Origin: Rhabdophis nuchalis
Lineage: Eukaryota > Chordata > Lepidosauria > Squamata > Natricidae
Length of the DNA stretch: 64,000 bases
Direction of reading: 5' to 3'
Assembly: GCA_039707465.1 (NCBI GenBank)
Contig: CM077643.1
Location: 42,124,105 to 42,188,104 of the forward strand
The notes below the pieces were generated by a model that saw nothing but the letters and a program-made list of their open reading frames with translations, made no database searches and was not told the DNA's origin. This document shows positions 43,889 to 55,776 of this stretch, in pieces. Position 1 is the stretch's first letter; each line of letters begins with the position of its first letter. The position numbers were made by a program, and so were the translations under genes.

Positions 43889-44422
43889 CAGAGGTATCAG
43901 ACTCAAGGCCCGTGGGCCGGATCCAGCCTGCAGGATGCTTAGATCTGGCCCACCGGGCCTCCGTGGAAACAGCAAAGGACTGGCCCACAGTGCCTCTGGC
44001 AGTGAAAATGGAGCTCAGGAGGGCCACCCGCAGTACTCCCGATCTCTGTTTTCGCCAGCAGAGGGTTGCAGGAGGCCGTTGCAACTGAAAATGGAGCTTG
44101 GGAGCCAGTCTTTTGTAGCAGAGTGCTTGGGCCACCACAGGCGCCCTCGACAGAAGTGATGTTGAGTTGTCCACGCCAGTGGTGGGTTGCTCCTGATTCC
44201 TCCCGGTTTAGCCGAACCAGTAGTAGTGGGGGGGCCACCCATCTTCCCCGAGCTTCTGCAAATGCTCAGAAGCATTGCACATGCGCCCCCGAGCTGGTAG
44301 TAAAAATATTTGCAACCCACCACTGGTCCATGTCTACCTTGGCAACACCCATTCTGCCCCCCCCCCCCAGGTCAAACACAATTCTGGTGTGGCCCTCAAT
44401 GGAATCAAGTTTCACACCCCTG
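43889..44422 (+). mobile_element. hAT element containing a second hAT element
   Basis: CAGAGGTATCAGACTCAAGG to TTTCACACCCCTG with flanks CTTTAGAA and CCTTAGAA (one mismatch). The left part (ggcccgtgggccggatcc, gcttagatctggccc) matches 63730-64000. Frames inside are not conserved. Confidence 0.85.
44177..44325. mobile_element. Nested hAT MITE, 149 bp
   Basis: CAGTGGTGGGTTGC and GCAACCCACCACTG are exact inverted repeats. Flanks GTCCACGC and GTCCATGT agree at 6 of 8 positions. Confidence 0.82.
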
Positions 44423-44430
44423 CCTTAGAA

Positions 44431-45735
44431 GATGAGAGGCTTCATTCCCATGGTAATGATGTGTGACAAAATAAGTTTCTTTAATGACTGTTTTCTTTTC
44501 GAAAGTACAGAATGGAATGTTGCACTAAACTTTGATTGTTCTTATGTTGACAACATCCAGTATTTCTGAACTTGATTTTTGCAGTGGCTTTATATGTGGT
44601 GGGGAGTCTCTGTACTCTGTCTTTCCTTTGGAAATGAATGGCAGTAAAAACAATGCACCAATCTCTCTCAGGGATGTTGCTGAAAAACCCTTCATTTTTT
44701 TAAAAATAATGAATAGACCAAAAGACCCTATTTAATGCAGCCTAGGAACAAATTGTACCAGGGACATCCAATTATTCAAAAAGAAGCAAAAGTATTGCAC
44801 ATTTTGGAATCTGGAATGCTAGTGCAAAGGATAACTGATGAGTGCTGGCAACATTTTTCTTCTTTAAAGAAATATTTAAAAATATGTGTATATATTAGTT
44901 TAAACCACATTTCTCCCTGCAGCCCAAAATCAAATGGCCCTTGGAGCACTACATCACATGGTTTATCTCAGTGTCTAAATCTGTTCTATCTTCTGGGAAG
45001 TTCATGGATGAGCAGTGATTTGAAGCCACATCCATCTCTCCAATTCAACTGTGATACTTTGTTCACTAGACCAGAACAGGTCTCATCTGTTTGCCCAGGG
45101 GTAGCTTCACGAGTTACATTTTCCTCCAACAAGGAACTTAATGTCTACTCTCCTAATGATATGGAATTCTAACCAAAAGCACAACTGACTTGCTATTGAT
45201 TGGCACTAAACCAGTCACCACCATGCACAACAAATACGAATCTTGAATATAACTGCAGCAATAAAAATACTTGCTATTCTCCATTATGACAACTTACTAA
45301 TCCATTCAAACGTTATAAAATTTCTCTTCTTCTGGAGAAAGAAGGTAGTTTTATATTCCAAAATATGTTGATATTAAGGAGCAGTAAGTTAGATATCTAG
45401 CAAATCAATAGATCTATCATGGTAGATTGAAATATTGGATTCATATGTGACCTAAGCAATAACTTGTTTAATAATGGGTTCCAAATTATACACCCATTTT
45501 ACAGAAGATTCTAAACCTCAACCAAATCATACAGTATTATGGTGTATTGCGGGAGAAGTCATTCAAGCAAATTATCAAGCAATGAGTTCTAGTGTGTTTC
45601 TTCAAAAGTATTCCTGAAGTAGAAACTTAGAAAGAAAATTTAAAGTAGAGCATATTCTGGATGAAGAAGCCATGTTGAAATGAACAAACCTATTTTAGGT
45701 ATAGCAAATAGGACAAAGGTTGGAGGAGGCAGTCA
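44431..45735. other. Repeat-poor interval, no gene recognised
   Basis: A plus-strand frame of 145 codons (44735-45172) has no domain or codon pattern suggesting an exon. Confidence 0.4.
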
Positions 45736-45741
45736 GATATT

Positions 45742-46148
45742 TGTTGCATTATGACGCTGCATCACGTGCTCAGCATTTCTGTTAGTGCAGACTGGTTCTG
45801 GCCGGTTGGACACAAACAAGGAAGCTGGCATGGAAAGTTACCAGCACACCCTCTGACACTTAACACCTTGGAGAAAAGTTCCCACCTTCTTGCAACGTGC
45901 TAACTATCAACAAAGAGCATGTAACGCCTATTCTACTGTGTGAATTTCCTTTTATGGTCATGATTTATGTATGTTTACATATGACGATGTATGCTTAACC
46001 CTGCCTTCTGATAAAGTTAATAAAAGGCCTGCGGACCTTTGTCCGTTGCGCAGTCCCATTCCGTTCAGAGAAGATCTGGTGTCGTGTTCTTCCCTCCCTC
46101 ATCCGTGGGCCTCGCCCGCCTGATAACGGCGTGAAAGTTATCACTTCA
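45742..46148 (+). mobile_element. Solo LTR with 6-bp target duplication GATATT
   Basis: Starts TGTTGCATTATGACG and ends GTTATCACTTCA. GATATT flanks both sides (45736-45741, 46149-46154). TAATAAAAGGCC (about 46018) supplies a polyadenylation or TATA-like signal followed by a GC-richer segment, as in R-U5. The 6-bp duplication fits class II-like retroviruses, though class cannot be fixed from an LTR. No internal genes remain. Confidence 0.8.
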
Positions 46149-46154
46149 GATATT

Positions 46155-47345
46155 TACTGTATATTCCCCTTTGTGTAAGTAACAAATCCAGAACCAATAT
46201 TCCTTGGTTGCATACTATAAATACATACTATAAATACATGCATGCATGCATACACACATAAATACATATATGCATAAACATACATACTTTATTTTAAATA
46301 AAAGGCATTCCTCAAATCCTCAAGTCCTTCTAACAAATGGAATTTTCCACTCAATTTGTAGCCAATCCTGCATATCCATTTAGGTGAGAAAAAGGAAAGA
46401 TACAGCACGGCCCAACCCACCTCTCCATCTAACAAACCCAATCTTCTGAGGAATGCTAAGGAGTACAAAATCATTGGGTTTGAATCTTGTGAAAATATTC
46501 CAAAGCAGGAGAAGATACCATTAGGGTAAAGAGAAACTGAAAGGAAACCCTCTCTTAAATTAAGTTCTGGTACCTTCATGGACATGTCTATCTGGACTTC
46601 TTGGCAACAATATGGAATTAGTTTGTCATTACTTCTGAAATTCTTTTTTCCCATCTACTCTATCACCCTGGAATTTCCTGATAGTTTCCCATTTACATAG
46701 TAATTAGGAGTGATCATGGTTAGTTTTTTATGTTCCCCCAAAGCTGACTATATGCTGCCACCTGCTGCAACATGGAGGGCAGAGCAAAGTCAACAAATGT
46801 ATTCAATTCCTTCGACTGTGCAATGATGTCAGAGTTTCAGAAAGGCATACATGCATATTCAGAGTTCCTTGTGCATTCAATAAATTAGAACACAAATGGA
46901 AAAATAATTAGGAACATCAGAGCATTTTCAAAATAGTCTTCACATCACACATTGGAAAGGTAAGCAGAGAAGATTTCAAGTCAGAATGCAACTACCACTT
47001 TTTGAAGTTCTCTTGACCTCACCTTTGGATGAGATTCTCCAGGTATGACTGAGTTAAATGCATTCATTACTCACCTTGGACATTTTCTGAGGGTTTGAAA
47101 AGTACTATTCCTTCATGCCATCAATTTTGTCTCTGAACATTTTCAAAGCCTTTACTATGAGAAAATGTTACCCTCATTCTGAACTGACCTCTCTTTCCTT
47201 TGGTGATATTCCCTTAATAGCCGAACCTTATTGCTGCCATTGTGTCTAAGTCATAATTCCATTTTCTGTGTTGCTCCTAACTCATTGGGAATTTATGATT
47301 TTCACAATAACCTATGAGGAAGAATTATGAATGGGTTCCCCTAAA
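46155..47345. other. Non-coding interval, nothing recognised
   Basis: Short CATA/ATGC-type simple repeats at 46215-46290. The 121-codon minus frame at 46289 has no domain. Confidence 0.45.
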
Positions 47346-47885
47346 ATCAAGTGAGGTACTAATACCACTCTATAAAGCCTTTGTAAAAACATACCTTGAG
47401 TACTGCATCCAATTTTGGTCACCATTAAAAAGGTGTCGAGACTCTAGTAAAAGTGTAGAGAAGAACAACCAGGATGATTAGGGCATTGGAGAGTAAAATA
47501 TATGAAGAACGGTTACGGGAACTGGGCATGGCTAGTGTAGTGAAAAGGAAGAGACATGATAGCAGTGTTCCAATATTTGAAGGGCTGCCACAGAGAGGAG
47601 GGGGTCAAGCTATTTTCCAAAGCATCTGAAGCCCAGACAAAGAATAATGGATGGAATATGAACAAGAAGAGATTCAACCTAGAAATAAGGAGAAATTTTC
47701 TTACAGTGAGAACAATCAATCGATGGAACAGCTTGTCTTCACAAGTTGTGGGAGGTTCATCACTGGAGGCTTTCAAGAAGAAACTGAACTGCCAACTTTC
47801 AAAAATGGTGTAGGGTCTGCTTGGGCAGGGAGGTTGGATTAGATGACTTACAAGGTCCCTTACAACTCTGTTAATCTGTATGACA
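47346..47885 (+). pseudogene. Decayed CR1 LINE 3' fragment
   Basis: actccactctataaagcc-like text and gagtactgcatccaattttgg align with the block [17 protein letters not shown] of other CR1s. Later text encodes [18 protein letters not shown] and LNCQLSKMV. Several frameshifts. It is older than the 7873 copy and lacks a pentamer tail. Confidence 0.8.
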
Positions 47886-48104
47886 CTGTATAACTTTATT
47901 TTCAGTTGAATAAATCAAATATGAGAAACTTTGTCACATCCAAAATTCCAGGACCATTCCCTAATCCCATATAGATCCACAGGGATTGTTTCTCCTAACT
48001 TTCTAGAAAAGAGTGACATGGAGATGTGTTCCATTCACCTTTGAAACATTTAAAGAGAGGCACATAATTTCTGCTTGGGTTCTCAATAATTTGCCTAGAT
48101 TATG

Positions 48105-48853
48105 AAGGTAGTCCTTAATTTATGACCACAACTGAGATTAGAATTTCCATTGCTAAGCAAGATGGTTGTTAAGTGAATCTCGTCCATTTTTACCACCTCT
48201 GAATCACTGTTTTTTGCTGTGAATCACACAATTGTTAAGCAAATGATGCTTCTCCCATTGACTTTCCTTCCCAGAAGCCAACTGGGAAGGTCACAACTGG
48301 TGATCACATGAACCCAGAATACTTCAAACATTATATATACATGCCGTCATGCCTGCAAGCCATCTTTTTTTTTTGGACTTCAGGCATGCCACACTTTCTA
48401 CTGTGGGAAACTGGGAAGGAGGATTATGTGGAATTGGGTGATACGTAGTCATAGTAACATTCTTCTTAGAAAGTCAAGGTCATCCTTAGCCTCTGCACCT
48501 GGCTGGAACTAGATGGGTGGATTCTGTCTTCGTGCTAGTGGAAGATTGGACCATGTGATGAATGTGTGGGTGTTGGGGCAGGATCGTGAACTTTCAACTA
48601 GGTGGGAAAAGCTGGAAGCTTTCAGATTCGGGTTTTCCCAGATGTGCCAACATGACATTTCTAATAAAGTAGAACTTTTAGGAAACTCAAGACTTGGAGT
48701 TTTATTTTGTTGGGGGTGTTTTTTGGAACCCTGCACATGCTGGATGCCAAGTCCCCAAATGTTGGTCATATGATTGTGGGGATACGACTGCAAGTCGTAA
48801 GTACAAGGGCTGGTTGTAAGTCTTTTTTTTTTTCAGTACCATTGTAACCACAA
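48105..48853 (-). mobile_element. Tigger-like MITE, copy D, split by an LTR
   Basis: gaaggtagtccttaatttatg at the left; text resumes after the LTR with tggtcatatgattgtgggg and aagtcgtaagtacaagg. The ends are diverged. It hosts the solo LTR at 48345-48735. Confidence 0.7.
48345..48735 (+). mobile_element. Solo LTR, family X, copy 3
   Basis: cgtcatgcctgcaagccatc to ggaaccctgca, flanked by CATGC on both sides (48340-48344, 48736-48740). It has AATAAA at 48662 and the gaagctttcagattcgggt block shared with the other two copies. The terminal TG is damaged. Confidence 0.82.
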
Positions 48854-49565
48854 GTATCTACATTTGCAATATTTTCCCTTTGGTTATGTATCCTGACTTT
48901 GTCTATGATCCTAAGAGACATTTGCTAAGACCCTTACAACCTGCTTTTCAATTTGGCTGCCTTGCAATCTAAATTCAACAAGCCAATCTGTGGGGCCAAT
49001 TAAGATTTGGTTTCTTCCAAATTCTCTCAGTGTTTGCTGCTTCTTAATTTTAACTTTGCCATCTGTGACGGTAAAACAAGAATGTTTTAAAAGAGCACAT
49101 CACAGAGGTAAAAATAACTACGTATCACCTGGAGTTTCTCATTAGCTTTCCTGCTTCTTCTGGAATTTTTGTGCCTGTATTATTCATCTTGCTTTTAAAA
49201 GAACAAAAGGAATGAAAGGGGGGGGGGGTGTGTGTGAAGTAAACAATAAAATTAACTCCAGGAGTTTACAACCTTTTCTTCTGGCATTCTGAGACCTAAA
49301 TATAAAAATGTTCTTTCTAATTTCAAATATCCCACTCTATATAAAAACATAGCTACTATAAATGAAATGCTTTTCACAGATGTGCGCACCAGGTGTAATT
49401 CAGCAGAAGATATCCATCTTCAGAAGATAAGGAAAAGGGAAAGGAGAGAAAGGAAAATTTTCATAGAGCTAACCTTTAAAGCAATAAAATATTATTGAAA
49501 AGAGAGAAAGCATGAAATTACACATTTTTCAGTTACATATATGTATGTGTAGACATGAGTATATC
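48854..49565. other. Repeat-poor interval, nothing recognised
   Basis: 48950-49190 is complex unbroken sequence; a G-run lies at 49219. No exon evident. Confidence 0.4.
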
Positions 49566-49736
49566 CAGAGGTGGTATTCTACCAGTCCGGACTGGTTTGC
49601 CCAAATAGGTAGCGGAAATCGCAGGTGGCCCCGCTCACCTACCCCAGCATCCCATTTAGGCCCTTTTTTAGTGAAAAGCACATGCGCGCGCTCACATTTG
49701 CGAACCAGAAGGGAAGGGAAGTAAATACCACCCCTG
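49566..49736. mobile_element. hAT-like MITE
   Basis: CAGAGGTGGTATTCTACC and GTAAATACCACCCCTG are inverted repeats. No convincing target duplication. A related piece lies at 57313-57465. Confidence 0.65.
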
Positions 49737-49782
49737 TATCATACTATATGTGCATGTTTGTATATGTGTTGAATATCACTTA

Positions 49783-49996
49783 GACTTATGTGCTTTACAG
49801 CCCTCTCTAAGCGGTTTACAGTGTCAGCATATTGTCCCCAACAATCTGAGTCCTCATTTTACCCATCTTGGAAGGATGGCAGGCTAAATCAACCTTGAGC
49901 CTGGTGAGATTCGATCTGCCAAATTGCAGGCAGCCAGCAGTCAGAAGTAGCTTGATGTACTGCATTCTAATCACTGTGCTACCACGGCTCTTAATT
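49783..49996 (-). repeat. tRNA-derived SINE, type A
   Basis: Reverse complement of the SINE at 24018, including the ttacccatcttggaaggatgg block and the head gagccgtggtagcacagtg-type sequence. Confidence 0.85.
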
Positions 49997-50049
49997 ATAC
50001 AATGGATAGATAGACAGACAGAGAGACAGACAGACATGATAGACAGATG

Positions 50050-50050
<1 letters not shown>

Positions 50051-50120
<70 letters not shown>
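50051..50120. repeat. (GATA)n microsatellite
   Basis: About seventeen uninterrupted GATA units flanked by GACA variants; a CA/TG-rich region follows at 50170-50290. Confidence 0.97.
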
Positions 50121-50318
50121 CAGACATATATAGATATATATGCATGTATTTATATGCATGTTTGTATATTGTGTGTGTGTGTGTATTTGTATGTATGTAT
50201 AAAGACACACACAGACACACACACTGTGTATGTGTGTGTGTCTATGGACCTCTGTGTGTGTGTGCCTGTTTATGTGTGTGTATATACATACATTTGTTTG
50301 TTTTTGTGTATGTATCAT

Positions 50319-51462
50319 ACAGTTCAATGGCCAGTGATGGAGTAAACTGATTGTACTGGGACGCCGAAAGCCACAGCCACTCGGTCTTGGACGGGTTGAG
50401 TCGGAGTTTGTTACTTCCCATTCAGACCCGTACGGCCTCCACACACTGGGACATCACTTCAACAGCATCGTTGGGGTGGTTTGAGGTAGATATGTACAGC
50501 TGTGTATCATTAGCGTACAGGTGGTATTCCACCCCAAAACCACGGATGATCTCACCTAGCGGCTTCATATATGTGTTGAACAGGAGTGGCGAGAGGACCG
50601 ACCCCTGAGGCACCCCACATGTGAAGGTCTCGAGGCCAACCTCTGCCCTCCTGCCAACACAAATTGTGATCGACTGGAGAGGTAAGAGGAGAACCACCGT
50701 AAAACGGTGCCCCTCACCCCCAACCCCTCCAGTCGATGCAATAGGATACCATGGTCGATGGTATCGAAAGCCGCTGAGAGGTCTAATAGGACCAGAATGG
50801 AGGAACAACCCCCATCCCTGGCCCTCCAGAGATCATCCACCAACACGACCAATGCCGTCTTGGTGCTGTGCCCGGGCCGGAAGCCGGACTGGCGTGGGTC
50901 TAGATAATCAATTTCCTCCAGGTGATGGGGAAACTATTGTGCCACCACACTCTCTACAACCTTCACCAAAAAGTGAAGGTTGGAGACCGGACAATAATTT
51001 ACTAACAATGCTAGGTCCAGGGAAGGCTTCTTGAGGAGGGGTCTCACCACCGCCTCTTTCAGTGCGGCTGGCAAGAACCCCTCACTCAGCGAAGCATTCA
51101 CTACTTCCTGGAGCCAGCCTCGTGTGACCTCCCAGGATGCCAGTACAAGCCAGGAGGGATACGGGTCCAATAAACATGTGGCAGCTCTCAGTCGCCTTCG
51201 TAACCTGTCCATATCCTCGGAAGTAACAAAGTCAAACTCATCCCACGAAACTGTCTCAAGACCTGCCTCTGATAATCCCTCCAGACTACTCTCAGTGGAG
51301 GCCAACTCGCTCCAAATCTGAGCGATTTTATCCTGCAGATACTCTCCAAATTCCTCTACTCTGCCCTGCAGAGGGGCTTCCCGCAACCTCTGTTGAAGAA
51401 GGGAGCGAGTCACCCCAAACAGGGCGGCAGGGCGGTTATCTGCGGATGCGATGAGTGGCACA
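50319..51462 (-). pseudogene. L2-clade LINE ORF2, truncated at both ends
   Basis: Minus-strand frames cover the reverse transcriptase. 50934-51494 includes NRPAALFGVTRSLLQQR and VRPLLKKPSLDLALL. 50422-50852 includes [28 protein letters not shown] and the catalytic [10 protein letters not shown]; the catalytic Asp is changed (YADD to YAND), so the enzyme would be dead even without the frame breaks. The endonuclease and 3' end are missing. It is close in sequence to the intact L2 at 30121. Confidence 0.9.
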
Positions 51463-51473
51463 GTAATGATGTG

Positions 51474-52505
51474 ATGGGAGTCACTCTGATACACAGCACT
51501 AGGGTTTGAACCAGGGTGGATTTGATTTAAATCAAGTTGATTTAAATCACGATTTAAATCATGATTTAAATCACTAGTAAAAAAGCTTGATTTAAATCAG
51601 AGTTTTCTACATAAAGACTAATTCTTGCTGGTATAACTTATAATATGCAAGTAGATGAAGATTTTTAGAATAACAACTTTTCATATTAGTTTTTTTATCC
51701 CCAGTTTAATAGGTTAATCATTCATATTTGGACAACTTTTCTGTTGTACTTAGGAAGGAGAAAAATAATCATTACCTTAATAATAACAATTTAAATAGAT
51801 TTATTCAACTGAAACAATAACATTACAGCATATGTTATTTGCTTAAACAAACATCCATGTTTGTTAACTAATTTGGCTAAACAATATATATATATATATT
51901 TTAAGAAACTTAGACTTTCATTTTGTAGTACTGCTTGTCTGCTTGCCCCTTCCTCCTCACACTTAGTTTCAATTTCTTCTTGTGCAGATCTATTCCACTC
52001 CAAACAATCAGAAAAATATTGTTTCTATTCTATTCACTGAACTTCTTGAAACTTAGCACTGAAGGGGTTGATTCTATATTCATAGGTTTGCAGAAGTTAG
52101 GATTAAGGTCTTTTTTTCAACTCTGTTCATGTTATAACATTTTTGCTGTGAAGAAGAGTCATGTGATCTCTGCTGAGTCAAATTCAGTTTTGAGAACTGC
52201 AAAAGTAAACCAAGCATCTGTGATAATATCTTGTAGGCAGAGAAACTGCCCAATAATCTTACAAAAACTTCTGGAAGAGCATGACATTGTGAATGGATTA
52301 ATGGAATTTATTTACCAAAAAAATTAAACATATACAGCTTTATTCTACATAATTAAAAAACTAATCTATGGAATAACCTTTGGATGGTAATATATTTTCC
52401 TCAAAAAGCATTTTATATAAAAAAATCTGATTTAAATAAAAAAACTGCTGAACTGCCAACTTTTCTGATCGACAAGTACAGCGTCTTAGCCACTGAGTCC
52501 GCTTT
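51474..52505 (-). repeat. Sauria-type SINE fragment split by an AT-rich element
   Basis: 51474-51511 (agcactagggtttgaac) and 52443-52505 (ctgaactgccaacttttctg to cttagccactgag) together read as the SINE head in reverse, interrupted by 51512-52442. Confidence 0.7.
51512..52442. mobile_element. AT-rich element with GATTTAAATC palindromes
   Basis: The left end holds four or more GATTTAAATCA palindromes (51519-51600); the right end has gatttaaat (52429). About 930 bp, A+T-rich, no long frame; 130 codons at 51935-52327 show no domain that I can name. Probably a DNA transposon derivative; target duplication not found. Confidence 0.55.
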
Positions 52506-52751
52506 TATTTATATATCTATAAATATTATATTTCACAATTTGCAATGCTCATCCCACTGAAAATCTTGGTCCAAAAGAAAAGCTATGCCTCTTGAATTTG
52601 TCTGAAATAAATTGAAACTAATGAAGAAAACAGAGGAAAAGTCCATGGATATAAATGGATAGGTATACAATACAATACAATACAATACAATAGCAGAGTT
52701 GGAAGGGACCTTGTAGGTCTTCTAGTCCAACCCCCTGCATGGGCAGGAACC

Positions 52752-55618
52752 TTATACCATTTCAGACAAATGGCTGTCTAACATCTTTTTAAAGACTTCC
52801 AGGGTTGGGGCATTCACAACTGCTGGAGGCAAGCTGTTCCAGAGGTTAATTGTTCTTACTGTTAGGAAATTTCTCCTTAGTTCTAAGTTGCTTCTCTCCT
52901 TGGTTAGTTTCCACCCATTGCTCCTTGTCCTGCCCCCAGGTGCCTTGGAGAAAAGTTTGACTCCCTCTTCTTTGTGGCACCCTCTGAGATATCGGAACAC
53001 TGCTATCATGTCTCCCCTGGTCCTTCTCTTCATCAAACTAGACATACCCAGCTCCTGCAGCCGTTCTTCATATGTCTTAGTCTCCAGTCCTCTAATCATC
53101 TTGGTTGCTCTTCTTTGCACTCTTTCCAGAGTCTCCACGTCTTTTCTACATCGTGGCGACCAAAACTGTATGCAGTATTCCAAGTGTGGCCTTACCAAGG
53201 CACTATACAGTGGCATTAACACTTCACGCGATCTAGATTCTATCCCTCTGTTGATGCAGCCTAGAACTGTGTTGGCTTTTTTGGCAGCTGCTGCACACTG
53301 CTGTCTCATATTTAAATGGTTGTCCACTAGGATTCCGAGATCCCTCTCACAGTTGCTACTATTGAGCAAGGTACCACCTATACTGTACTTGTGCATTTGG
53401 TTTTTCTTGCCTATATGTAGGACCTTACTTTTTTCACAATTGAATTTCATTTTATTAGACAGTGCCCAATGTTCAAGTTTGTCTAGATCCTTCTGTATCT
53501 TAAGCCTATCTTCTGGAGTGTTGGCTATTCCTGCCAGCTTGGTGTCGTCTGCGAATTTGATGAGTTCCCCATTTATCCCCTCATCCAAATCGTTGATGAA
53601 GATGTTAAAGAGTACTGGGCCTAAAACAGAGCCTTGGGGGACTCCACTGCATACTTCCTTCCATGTAGATGCAGTTCCATTGAGGACTACAAGTTGAGTG
53701 CGGTTGGTCAGCCAGTTGCGAATCCATTTGGTGGTGCTGCTGTCTAACCCACAATTTTCTACTTTATCTAATAGTAGGTTATGGTCTACTTTATCAAATG
53801 CCTTACTGAAGTCCAGGTAATTATATCAACAGCATTCCTCTGGTCCCCTGATTTTGTTACTTTGTCAAAGAATGCAATTAGATTCGTCTGGCATGATCTG
53901 TTTTTGACAAACCCATGTTGGCTTTTGGCTATTACTTTGTTTGCTTCTAGGTGTTCACTTATTTGTTGTTTAATTATCTTTTCCAGAATCTTTCCTGGTA
54001 TTGAGGTCAGGCTGATGGGTCTATAGTTTCCTGGATCTGTTTTTTTTCCTTTTTTGAAGATGGGAACCACATCTGCTCTTTTCCAGTCTTCTGGCAGTTC
54101 CCCGGTGCTCCAGGATCTCTGAAAGATATAGTTCAGTGGTTCTGAGATCTCGTCTGCCAGTTCCTTCAGAACCCTGGGGTGTAATCCATCTGGTCCTGGT
54201 GATTTGAACTCGTCCAGGGCAGACAGGTGCTCACTTACCATTTTCTTCCCTATTTCAACTTGTGTTCCTAATCTGATATTTGTGGTGCTGTTTTTGATTG
54301 ATTGGACTGTTTTATCCCTTTGTGTAAAGACAGATGCAAAAAAAGAGTTAAATAGTTCTGCTTTCTCCCTGTTGCTTATCATCTTCTTGCCATTTTCTCC
54401 CAGCAGTGGACCAATTGTTTCCTTAACTTTTTTCTTATTTTTAACATGTTGGAAGAAGCTTTTTTTGTTATTTTTTACTTTTTTGGCAAGCCTTTCTTCA
54501 TTGTGAGCCTTAGCTTTCCTCACTTCATCTTTACAGGCTCGGGCTATTTGCTGATATTTTGCCTTGGTTATGTCCCCCTTTTTCCACTTTTTATATTTAT
54601 CCTTTTTGTCTTTCAATTTGTCAGAGAGTTCTTTATGCAGCCATGCTGGTTTCTTTTGGGAACTGTTATTTTTCTTCTTCATTGGTATTGCGCTGGACTG
54701 GGCTTTTATAATCTCATTTTTCAAAATTTCCCAAGCTTCTTGAGTTGTTTTCCCCTTGAGGATTCTCATCCATGGAATCCTTCCCAAGCTCTCTCTGAGT
54801 TTATTGAAATTAGCTCTCTTGAAGTCTAAGACTCTAGTTTGACTTTGTTCAACTACTTTTGTTTGCATAATGTTGAATTCCAGTATTTCATGATCGCTTG
54901 CCCCCAAAGTTCCTGTAGCTTCTACACCTTCTATCATTTCCTCTCTGTTAGTGAGAATTAAGTCCAATATTGCTGATCCCCTTGTTCCCTTCTCTACCTT
55001 TTGGGAAACAAAGTTGTCTGCTAGGTTTGTTAGGAACCTGTTGGATCTTCCACTTGGTGCAGAGTTTGTTTCCCAATTGATGTCAGGGTAGTTAAAATCT
55101 CCCATTACTATTGCAGTGTGCTTCCTACATACCTTAGTTAGCTGGTTAGCAAAAAGTACATCCACTTCCTCTGCTTGGTTGGGTGGCCTGTAGTATAGAC
55201 CTATGACAATATCATTCCCCCCCCAACCTTTAATATTGACCCAAATACATTCAAGATAGTTCTCATCATTGTTGTGCTCTATTTCTGTAGAGATGTAATT
55301 ATTTCTTATATATAGTGCAACTCCACCTCCTCTTTTATTTGGTCTATTTCTTTTAAATAATTTAAATCCTTCTAGCTGTATGTTCCATTTGTGGGTTTCA
55401 TCCCACCAAGTTTCTGTAATGGCAACAATATCGTATCTGCCCTCATTTACTTGAATTTCTAATTCACCCTGTTTATTCCTCATACTCTGTGCATTGGTGT
55501 ATAGACATTTGAGTCCATTTTGATTGACCCTGTGTTTTCTGTCTACGAAACCTGTGTTATGCCTGACTATGGTTCTCTTTGCCCCTATTTCTTTGCCACT
55601 TGTATGGTTCATGTACAT
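52752..55618 (-). pseudogene. CR1 ORF2: endonuclease-RT, broken by one frameshift
   Basis: The first part runs 610 codons from 55618 to about 53820. Its endonuclease has TNAQS (41-45), ITETWW (67-72), GDFNYPDINW (173-182) and SDHE (241-244). RT begins near 520 with VVPIFKKGKKTDPGNYRPIS. Near 53819-53822 one base seems to be missing: translation leaves the expected path after NAVDII and the remainder continues in the next frame. That frame has [22 protein letters not shown] and the catalytic FADD, ending LDSHLSEMV. No other break is visible. The protein would copy CR1 RNA at a nicked target; here it is inactive unless the shift is an assembly error. Confidence 0.92.
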
Positions 55619-55776
55619 GGTATGGCACCCACTGTTAATTGTTTGGTTTTGCTTGACAGCAGTGTTGATGATATTACCTGCACAATTATCTATGTTACAC
55701 GCACTGATAACCCTATGAATTTTAGTTTGCTGGGGACAGAAATATTCTTTATCTATTGATTCTCTGTCCCCACTAT

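Noticed and set aside
49558..49744. 8-bp target duplication for the element at 49566
   Set aside because: AGTATATC and TATCATAC do not align convincingly without shifting, so no duplication is claimed.
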